Part shown: positions 58,307 through 64,000 of the stretch, piece after piece
Layout: every line of letters starts with the position of its first letter
Numbering within the stretch: position 1 is the stretch's first letter
DNA from: VRUE01 sp963716245
GTDB lineage: Bacteria > Actinomycetota > Thermoleophilia > Solirubrobacterales > 70-9
NCBI GenBank assembly: GCA_963716245.1
Contig: OY970300.1
Coordinates: 2,170,001-2,234,000, forward strand
DNA: 64,000 nt
Reading direction: 5' to 3'
The notes under the pieces: model-generated
What the model saw: only the letters and a program-made list of their open reading frames with translations
Told to the model about the DNA's origin: nothing
Database searches by the model: none
Translations under genes and position numbers: made by a program

Positions 58307-60438
58307 TGTTCGACGCCCTTGCCCGCCTCGCCGACGGCCGCGCCCGCCGCGTCGGCCTCCTCGCGATCGTCTTCTTCCTGCTCGCCGGGGCGCTCGGCGG
58401 CTCGGTCGCGGACCGCCTCGACCCCTACGGCGCCGAAGACCCCGACACCGAGTCGGTCAAGGCGCGCGAGGCGCTGCAGGACGCCGGCCACCGCATACCC
58501 GGCGCGATCGTCGTCGTCCGCGACGCCCCGGTCGACACGGCCGCCGGCCGTGCCCGCGCCGGCGCGATCGCGCGTCAGATCCGCGGCATGGCCGACGTCA
58601 AGTCGGTCACCGGGTACGCCGAGACCCGCTCGCGGGCGTTCGTCTCGCGCGACGGCGACTCCACCTACCTCGCGGTCGCGCTCGCGCCGATCGAGGACAA
58701 GGACTGGCAGGAAGCCGGCGCCGAGATCGCGGAGCACTTCGAGGGAGAGCCGGGAATCGTCGTCGGCGGCCCGGCGGTCGCCCAGGAGCAGGTCAACAAG
58801 CAGGTCGAGGGGGACCTGCAAAAAGCGGAGATGCTCGCCTTCCCGCTGCTCTTCCTCCTCTCGCTGCTCTTCTTCCGCAGCCTCGTCGCGGCGCTGCTGC
58901 CGCTGATGATCGGGGCGCTGGCGATCGTCGGCACCTTCTTCATCCTCCGCTTCGCCAGCGAGTTCGGCTCGATCTCGATCTTCGCCCTCAACCTGACCAC
59001 CGCGCTCGGCCTGGGGCTGTCGATCGACTACAGCCTCTTCGTCGTCTCCCGCTACCGCGAGGAGATCGCCAAGGACGGGCCGGGGCTGGCCGCGATGAAG
59101 CGGGTGATGGCGACGGCGGGGCGGACCGTCTTCTTCTCCTCGCTGACGGTCGCGGCGGCGCTCGCGTCGCTGCTGGTCTTCCCGCAGCGCTTCCTCTACT
59201 CGATGGGCCTCGGCGGGGCGCTGGTCGCGATCTTCGCGGCGCTGATCTCGCTCACCGTCCTGCCCGCCGTGCTGACGATGCTCGGCACGCGGGTCAACTC
59301 GCTCTCCCCGCGCTTCCTGCGCCGCCGCGCCGAGGCCGAGACGCGGCCCGACGAGCAGGGCTTCTGGTACCGGCTCTCGCGCTTCGTGATGCGCCGGCCG
59401 CTGGGCGTGGCGACGGCGAGCGCCGCGCTGCTGATCGTGATGGGCATCCCCTTCCTCGGGATCAAGTTCGACACCGTCGACCCGCGGGTGCTGCCCGAGG
59501 ACGCGAGCGCGCGCCAGGCCTATGACATCGTCAACGAGGAGTTCCCGCCCTACCGCGATGCGCCGATCTGGCTTGCCGTGCAAGGCGGTGATCCGCAGTC
59601 GATCGTCGCCCTGCGGCAAGAGGTGCGCCGTACCGAGGGCATCGCCGCAGTGCTTCCGCCCCAGCCGCTCGGGAGCGACCTCACCGTGCTCCAGGCGATC
59701 TCGACCGCCCCGTTCGCCTCCGAGGAGAGCCAGGCGACCGTCGAGCAGGTGCGCGGGCTCGACGTGGGTGGGGGCGAGGTCCAGGTCGGCGGCGCCACCG
59801 CCGACTTCATCGACTTCCAGGACAGCCTGGCGCGGCACGCCCCGGTCGCGCTGGCGATCGTGATCGGCTCGACCCTGGTCATCCTCTTCCTGATGACCGG
59901 CTCGGTGGTGCTGCCGATCAAGTCGCTGATCATGAACTTCCTCAACCTCAGCGCCGTCTTCGGCCTGCTGGTGCTGATCTTCCAGGACGGGCGCTTCGAG
60001 GGCCTGCTCGACTACACCAGCTCGGGGGCGCTGGAGCAGACGATGCCGATCCTGCTCTTCGCGGTCGCCTTCGGCCTCTCGACCGACTACGCGGTCTTCC
60101 TGCTCTCGCGGATCAAGGAGGCGCGCGACAATGGGGCGTCGGAGTCGGAGAGCGTCGCGATCGGACTGGAGCGGACCGGCCGCATTGTCACCGCCGCCGC
60201 GCTGCTCTTCGCCGTCGCCCTGGGCGCCTTCGCCACCTCGGAGATCCTCTTCGTCAAGGAGAACGGCGTCGGCACGGCGCTTGCGGTGCTGATCGACGCC
60301 AGCATCGTCCGCGCCCTGCTCGTCCCCTCCCTGATGGAGCTGCTCGGCAAGTGGAACTGGTGGGCGCCACGCCCGCTGCGCCGCCTGCACGAGCGGTTCG
60401 GGATCAGCGAGGGAACGCCGGAGCCGGAGCGGGCCTAG
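58306..60438 (+). CDS. MMPL-family RND transporter
   Basis: 710 residues from ATG 58306. TM1 (15-35), a porter domain (40-165), TM2-6 with 'TTALGLGLSIDYSLFVVSRY', a cytoplasmic basic loop, TM7, a second porter domain (385-510) and TM8-12 with 'FAVAFGLSTDYAVFLLSRIK'. The internal duplication and both Asp-Tyr pairs of the proton relay are preserved. It probably exports lipids or toxic compounds under PadR control. Its stop shares CTAG with the convergent MerR-type gene. Confidence 0.9.
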   Translation: MFDALARLADGRARRVGLLAIVFFLLAGALGGSVADRLDPYGAEDPDTESVKAREALQDAGHRIPGAIVVVRDAPVDTAAGRARAGAIARQIRGMADVKSVTGYAETRSRAFVSRDGDSTYLAVALAPIEDKDWQEAGAEIAEHFEGEPGIVVGGPAVAQEQVNKQVEGDLQKAEMLAFPLLFLLSLLFFRSLVAALLPLMIGALAIVGTFFILRFASEFGSISIFALNLTTALGLGLSIDYSLFVVSRYREEIAKDGPGLAAMKRVMATAGRTVFFSSLTVAAALASLLVFPQRFLYSMGLGGALVAIFAALISLTVLPAVLTMLGTRVNSLSPRFLRRRAEAETRPDEQGFWYRLSRFVMRRPLGVATASAALLIVMGIPFLGIKFDTVDPRVLPEDASARQAYDIVNEEFPPYRDAPIWLAVQGGDPQSIVALRQEVRRTEGIAAVLPPQPLGSDLTVLQAISTAPFASEESQATVEQVRGLDVGGGEVQVGGATADFIDFQDSLARHAPVALAIVIGSTLVILFLMTGSVVLPIKSLIMNFLNLSAVFGLLVLIFQDGRFEGLLDYTSSGALEQTMPILLFAVAFGLSTDYAVFLLSRIKEARDNGASESESVAIGLERTGRIVTAAALLFAVALGAFATSEILFVKENGVGTALAVLIDASIVRALLVPSLMELLGKWNWWAPRPLRRLHERFGISEGTPEPERA

Positions 60439-61283
60439 GCGAAGGCTGCGGTTGCGCGGCGGCGAAGGTCGGCGTTGAGCATCCCGGTCACTTCGCTGGG
60501 ACGCTCGCCGACGGAGGGGATCGCGTCGCCGATCAGGCCGCTGGCGCGGAAGCCGAACAGGGGCGCGTCGAAGCCGGCCTCGCGGATCCTGCGGACCAGC
60601 TGGACCGCGGAAGGGGTGTCGGCGCCGGGGCCGGAGAGGACGATGGCGGTCGGTTCGAGCGCGCCGAGGGCGCGCTCCATGCGCTCCTCGCGCAGCTCGT
60701 CGGACAGCATCAGCACCCGGAAGCCCGCGCGGCGCAGCGCCAGGTCGAGCGCCTGGGCGTGGACGGCCTCGGCCTCGTCCCCGCGGCTCGAGTCGAGCAG
60801 CAGGATCCCGGCGGGGCGTGAAGCTCGCGAGGCGAGGCGGCGGGCGCCGTGCAGCCAGCCCATCGCCCAGCGGGCGGCGAACTCGAGCTCGGCCTCGCGC
60901 TCGGGGTCGGCGGCGAGCCGGTCGATCGCGGGCAGCAGCAGCTCCTCGACCGTGCGCTCCAGCGGTCGCACCGCGAGGCTCTCCTCGATCGCCCGGTCGG
61001 CGGCCTCCTCGTCGAAGCCCTCGAAGGCAGTGAGCAGGCTGTCGTCGGTGGCCGGCGCCGCCTGTCGCTGGCGCGCCAGCTCTATCGCCGAGGAGATGTT
61101 GCCGGTCTCGGCGAGCGCGTCGCGCAGCGTCTGAAGCTCGACCAGCTCGTAGTTGCGGTGGTTGCCGACGGTGCGCTTCGGAACCGGGTAGCCGTAACGG
61201 CGCTCCCAGCTGCGCAACGTGTTCGGGCTGACCCCGAGCACTTCGGCGGCCGCATTGGTCCTTATTCCCGGCATGCAGGGCAT
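60435..61283 (-). CDS. MerR-family regulator with degenerate B12-binding-like domain
   Basis: 282 residues. The N-terminal MerR winged helix is 'RTNAAAEVLGVSPNTLRSWE' then RRYGYPVPKRTVGNHRNYE. A helical bundle (about 75-160) and a Rossmann-like domain (165-275) follow in the order of CarH/LitR light-sensing proteins. The cobalamin-binding E-x-H-x-x-G motif is absent at the expected place (GDEAEAVHAQALDLALRRAG). It may therefore respond to another ligand or act without cofactor. Confidence 0.8.
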   Translation of the reverse strand: MPCMPGIRTNAAAEVLGVSPNTLRSWERRYGYPVPKRTVGNHRNYELVELQTLRDALAETGNISSAIELARQRQAAPATDDSLLTAFEGFDEEAADRAIEESLAVRPLERTVEELLLPAIDRLAADPEREAELEFAARWAMGWLHGARRLASRASRPAGILLLDSSRGDEAEAVHAQALDLALRRAGFRVLMLSDELREERMERALGALEPTAIVLSGPGADTPSAVQLVRRIREAGFDAPLFGFRASGLIGDAIPSVGERPSEVTGMLNADLRRRATAAFA

Positions 61284-61337
61284 TCTGCCACCCGATTTCC
61301 AGGTTTACGCCAGTTATGGACAGATTTCAGGAATCTG

Positions 61338-62081
61338 TCAGCGATCTTGCACAGCTTCGGGACGGGTGAGCGCCCCCACGCCGACCGGCTGGCCCACGGC
61401 CCGGGCCCGCCACATCGCCTCGTCTGCCTTGTGCAGCAGCTCGTCGGCCTCGCCGCCGTGCTCGGGGCAGGCGGCCACCCCGGCCGAGATCCCGATCCGC
61501 AGGCCGCCGGCGTCCTCCAGCTCCTCCAGCGAGCGCAGTAGCCGCTCGGCCATCTGCACTCCCCCGACCGTGTCCTGTCCGGGGGCGAGGACGCAGAGCG
61601 CGTCCTCCTCGAGGCGGAAGGTCTCGTCGACGAGCCTGACGCTGTCGTGCAGAGCGGCCCCGACGACGGCCAGCGCCGTCTCCTTGCCTTCGCCCTCGGT
61701 GCCGTTTCGCGCCCCCGGCCCCTCGACGTCGAAGACGACGAGCGCGAACGCGTGGTCGTAGCGCCGGTTCGCTTCGACCAGCTGATCGAGGCGGCGGCGC
61801 ATCTGGCCCGGTCGGTAGAGGCTGGGGTGGCTCTCCAGGGGCCCGTCCTCTCCCGCCTGCGCCCCTCCCTGCCAAAGGGTGGCGATCGCGGTGGCGGTGA
61901 CCGAGCCGAACTCCTCGGCGAGCTTTTGGGCTGCGGCGGCGAACAGCCCCGCGTCGCCCCCGTCCATCTCCTCGTGGAGCTTGCCAAGCAGGCTTGCCTG
62001 GAGCGAGGAGACCTCGCGCGCCAACTCGCCGACCGAGGCGTCGCTCCGTCCCTTCGTGCCTATCGGAGCGCCCGTCGCCAC
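61338..62081 (-). CDS. Degenerate GGDEF-domain protein
   Basis: 247 residues from GTG 62079-62081. An N-terminal helical region (15-75) precedes a GGDEF-type fold: 'GQMRRRLDQLVEANRRYDHA' then FALVVFDVEG. In place of the GGDEF loop it has FRLEEDALCVLAP. The C-terminal signature 'GISAGVAACPEHGGEADELL' and 'HKADEAMWRARAVG' is well conserved. With the catalytic GGDEF replaced it should not make c-di-GMP, and may bind GTP or act as a sensor. The MerR-type regulator is 54 bp downstream on the same strand. Confidence 0.8.
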   Translation of the reverse strand: MATGAPIGTKGRSDASVGELAREVSSLQASLLGKLHEEMDGGDAGLFAAAAQKLAEEFGSVTATAIATLWQGGAQAGEDGPLESHPSLYRPGQMRRRLDQLVEANRRYDHAFALVVFDVEGPGARNGTEGEGKETALAVVGAALHDSVRLVDETFRLEEDALCVLAPGQDTVGGVQMAERLLRSLEELEDAGGLRIGISAGVAACPEHGGEADELLHKADEAMWRARAVGQPVGVGALTRPEAVQDR

Positions 62082-62238
62082 GCGAAGACCTTGGCGGAAC
62101 GACCGGACGCCAGGCGTGCAAAAACCCGCTATTTGCGAACTGACACTCGTCTAGTCGAAGCGTCTACTCCAAACGTAGACTGCCTCCATCTCGTGCTCGC
62201 ACGTCATTCGCTCCGGCGCGGCTACGGACATTGCTCCG

Positions 62239-62646
62239 GTGCTGGCACTCTGGCGGGACGACACCGACCGTCCTTCGCCGACGGACACCGCGAGCGCCCT
62301 CGAAGGCCTGCTTCGACGCGATCCCCGCTCGCTGCTGGTGGCTGAGGCGAACGGGGAGATCGTCGGCGCCCTGATCGTCGGCTGGGACGGATGGCGGGGC
62401 AGCTTCTACCGCTTGGCCGTCGATCGCGGCCGGCGCCGTCAGGGCATCGCCACCGCGCTGGTACGGACCGGCGAGGACCGGCTCCGCCGGCTCGGAGCGG
62501 TCAGGCTGACCGCCGTCGTCGTCGCGGAGGAGGCCGCCGCGATCTCGCTGTGGTCGTCGCTCGGCTACACGCGCCAGGCCGACACGACCCGCTTCGTGCG
62601 CATGGTTGGCCCGGTCCCGGGCGAGCGGGTCCCCGGCGAGCGCTAG
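62239..62646 (+). CDS. GNAT-family N-acetyltransferase
   Basis: 135 residues from GTG 62239. The acetyl-CoA-binding core is FYRLAVDRGRRRQGIATALV (motif A, R-x-x-G-x-A), then 'AVRLTAVVVAEEAAAISLWS' and SLGYTRQADTTRFVR. In-frame homology (IRSGAATDIAPVLALWRDD) continues upstream to about 62206 with no ATG/GTG/TTG, so the real start may be a rare ATT/ATC codon or the sequence may carry an error. Acceptor substrate is unknown. Its stop shares CTAG with the recR stop. Confidence 0.78.
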   Translation: MLALWRDDTDRPSPTDTASALEGLLRRDPRSLLVAEANGEIVGALIVGWDGWRGSFYRLAVDRGRRRQGIATALVRTGEDRLRRLGAVRLTAVVVAEEAAAISLWSSLGYTRQADTTRFVRMVGPVPGERVPGER

Positions 62647-63245
62647 TCCAGCGCGCGGCGGCCGGCGAAGGCTTTGCCGAGCGTGACCTCGTCGGCGTGC
62701 TCGAGGTCGGCGCCGATCGGCAGGCCGCTGGCCAGGCGGGTGACGGCTGCCTGGCCGCGCAGGAGGTCTGCGACGTGAAGGGCGGTCGCTTCGCCGGTGG
62801 TGGTCGGGTTGGTCGCGAGGACCACCTCGCGGACGTCGCCCTGCTCGACCCGACGCTGCAGCTCGGCGATCTTGAGGTCGCCGGCGTCGACCCCGTCGAT
62901 CGGCGAGAGGGCGCCGCCGAGCACGTGGTAGAGGCCGCGGTACTCGTGGGTGCGCTCGATCGGGATCACGTCGGCGGGCTCCTCGACGACGCAGATCGTC
63001 GCCTGGTCGCGGCTCGAGTCCGAGCAGATCCGGCAGAGCGGGCCCTCCGAGAGGTTGAAGCAGCGCTCGCAGAGGCCGACCTTCTCCTTCACCTCGCGGA
63101 TCGCCGCCGAGAGGGCCGCCGCCTCCTCGTCGGGGGCGCGCAGGATGTGGAAGGCGAGGCGCTGGGCGGTGCGCTGGCCGATCCCCGGCAGGCGCGAGAG
63201 CTCGGCGACGAGGCGCGAGAGCGGCGCCGGTCCCTCGCCGCTCAC
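62643..63245 (-). CDS. recR: Recombination protein RecR
   Basis: 200 residues from GTG 63243-63245, overlapping the ybaB stop by 4 nt. The N-terminal HhH segment is 'LVAELSRLPGIGQRTAQRLA'. The zinc finger is CERCFNLSEGPLCRIC, and the Toprim domain has ICVVEEPADVIPIERT and 'VVLATNPTTTGEATALHVAD'. With RecO and RecF it loads RecA at gaps during recombinational repair. Third gene of dnaX-ybaB-recR. Confidence 0.96.
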   Translation of the reverse strand: MSGEGPAPLSRLVAELSRLPGIGQRTAQRLAFHILRAPDEEAAALSAAIREVKEKVGLCERCFNLSEGPLCRICSDSSRDQATICVVEEPADVIPIERTHEYRGLYHVLGGALSPIDGVDAGDLKIAELQRRVEQGDVREVVLATNPTTTGEATALHVADLLRGQAAVTRLASGLPIGADLEHADEVTLGKAFAGRRALD

Positions 63246-63583
63246 ATTCCGGGGAGGCCGCCCATGCCTCCCATGCCCCCGGTGATCCCGCCCATCTTCG
63301 AGCCGGCGAGGTCCTGGGCGGCGCGCAGCGCCTCGTTGACCGCGGCCTGGACCATGTCGGCGAGCATCTCGGCCTCCTCGGGGTCGATCGCCTCGGGGTC
63401 GATCGCGATCTCGCGCAGGGTCATGTCGCCGCCCATCTTCACCTTGACCATGCCGCCGCCGGCGCTGGCCTCGACCACCTCGTCCTTGAGCTGCTCCTGC
63501 GCTTTCAGCATCTCGGCCTGCATCTGCTGCGCCTGCTTCATCAGCGCGTTCACGTCGAAGCCTCCGGGCCCGCCCCTCGCCAT
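63242..63583 (-). CDS. ybaB: YbaB/EbfC-family nucleoid-associated protein
   Basis: 113 residues from ATG 63581-63583; the ATG overlaps the dnaX stop (TGATG). 'FDVNALMKQAQQMQAEMLKA' is the helical start, followed by the beta core 'GMVKVKMGGDMTLREIAIDP' and the helix 'AEMLADMVQAAVNEALRAAQ'. A Gly/Met-rich tail (GGITGGMGGMGGLPGM) is typical. It binds DNA as a dimer. The dnaX-ybaB-recR order is conserved in many bacteria. Confidence 0.95.
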   Translation of the reverse strand: MARGGPGGFDVNALMKQAQQMQAEMLKAQEQLKDEVVEASAGGGMVKVKMGGDMTLREIAIDPEAIDPEEAEMLADMVQAAVNEALRAAQDLAGSKMGGITGGMGGMGGLPGM

Positions 63584-64000
63584 CAACCGACCTCCTCTGC
63601 GTTGAACTCGCTCTTGAGCCTCTCGACGAGGGACGCATGGTCCACCTCGCCCTGCTCCTCTGCCGGGGCCGCCGCCGAGGTGTCCTCACCGTCCAGCACC
63701 GCATAGGCGGGCCGGAGCGTCTCCCCGAGGACGGCCCCCAGGGCCTCGACCAGCTGCTCGCGCTTGTCGGGCGCTTCCGCCTTGCGCTTGTTGAAGGTGT
63801 GGTCGGCCGGAAAGCCGATCGTCACCGTCCGCTCGTCGGCGTCGACCTCGACGGGGCGTGCGCCCTCGAAGGAGGCGGCCAGCGCGGGGGCCGTCTGGTG
63901 CAGACGATCCAGCACGGCGGGCCAGACGCGGGCGATCTGCGCCAGGTCGAGGGCGCCCTGGCCCGCGGGTCCTGCCGCGGCGGGCTCCCCCATGTGCTCG
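63583..64000 (-). CDS. dnaX: DNA polymerase III subunit gamma/tau, C-terminal part (cut by window edge)
   Basis: The reading frame continues past 64000, and about 139 C-terminal residues are visible. They include a domain 'LAQIARVWPAVLDRLHQTAP' then 'EVDADERTVTIGFPADHTFN' and KRKAEAPDKREQLVEALGAV, the tau C-terminal domain that contacts the polymerase alpha subunit. A short acidic linker ends 'LVERLKSEFNAEEVG'. The AAA+ clamp-loader part lies outside the window. Assignment rests on this domain and the ybaB-recR neighbours. Confidence 0.88.
   Translation of the reverse strand, partial: EHMGEPAAAGPAGQGALDLAQIARVWPAVLDRLHQTAPALAASFEGARPVEVDADERTVTIGFPADHTFNKRKAEAPDKREQLVEALGAVLGETLRPAYAVLDGEDTSAAAPAEEQGEVDHASLVERLKSEFNAEEVG

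Noticed and set aside
1..64000. tRNA, rRNA, CRISPR array, prophage or insertion sequence
   Set aside because: Read by eye on both strands; no tRNA-like T-loop with fitting stems, no spaced direct repeats, and no transposase or integrase motif was found. A tRNAscan/Infernal run would be decisive.

Overview
The window is about 70% GC, densely packed and protein-coding on both strands. It reads as a chromosomal segment of a high-GC actinobacterium. The mix of genes points to the Thermoleophilia (Solirubrobacterales or relatives), which is an inference from gene content, not a measured placement: a eukaryote/archaeal-type glycyl-tRNA synthetase, a membrane-anchor-free succinate dehydrogenase with an HdrB-like third subunit, an Mce-type lipid transporter with twin YrbE permeases, several MMPL transporters, and many GTG/TTG starts. 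No tRNA, rRNA, CRISPR array, integrase or transposase was recognised. Only one gene (20519-21367) has clearly foreign base composition.

Layout. 1-3.7 kb: MMPL transporter (cut by the window edge) and the ATPase plus two permeases of an Mce/Mla-type lipid ABC transporter. 3.8-8 kb: secreted lipoproteins, a secreted protein whose leader is a c-di-GMP-I (GEMM) riboswitch, and a divergent membrane HD-GYP phosphodiesterase. 8-12.4 kb: aldehyde dehydrogenase, FMN hydroxyacid oxidase, animal-type haem peroxidase. 12.4-19.2 kb: ROK kinase-rsmI-metG operon, LytR-CpsA-Psr protein, FmdB zinc ribbon, glyQS, XRE regulator. 19.2-25.4 kb: MFS exporter, low-GC DUF4365-like gene, wHTH protein, FKBP, BASS transporter, acyl-CoA ligase. 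25.4-31.2 kb: secreted metzincin with a thioester-type domain, secreted lipase, a di-iron R2-like/SCP2 fusion, amidase. 31.2-39.6 kb: MMPL/TetR unit, then an hsp20-lon-glycosyltransferase operon. 39.7-43.1 kb: lipid hydroxylase, PucR regulator, desaturase, AT-hook/winged-helix protein. 43.1-49.1 kb: mdh and icd, AidB-like acyl-CoA dehydrogenase, site-2 protease. 49.2-53.1 kb: type-E succinate dehydrogenase. 53.4-57.6 kb: cation/anion permease with a structured leader, CBS protein, lysC-asd. 57.7-64 kb: PadR/MMPL unit, MerR-type regulator, degenerate GGDEF protein, GNAT, and the dnaX-ybaB-recR operon running off the right edge.

How it fits together. Three themes recur. The first is lipid handling: Mce ABC parts, three MMPL proteins, acyl-CoA ligase, desaturase, hydroxylase, SCP2 fusion, lipase and AidB. 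The second is c-di-GMP signalling: riboswitch, HD-GYP protein and a GGDEF-like protein without its active site. The third is central carbon metabolism: mdh, icd, sdhABE and lactate-type oxidase.

The most unusual non-coding content is a set of palindromic elements. An identical 52-bp palindrome lies in the same frame and orientation inside two unrelated genes (a glycosyltransferase and sdhB) and encodes the same peptide in both. Two larger multi-hairpin elements share an inner architecture but have completely different, perfectly paired outer arms. A set of short hairpins has variable stems around a similar core.
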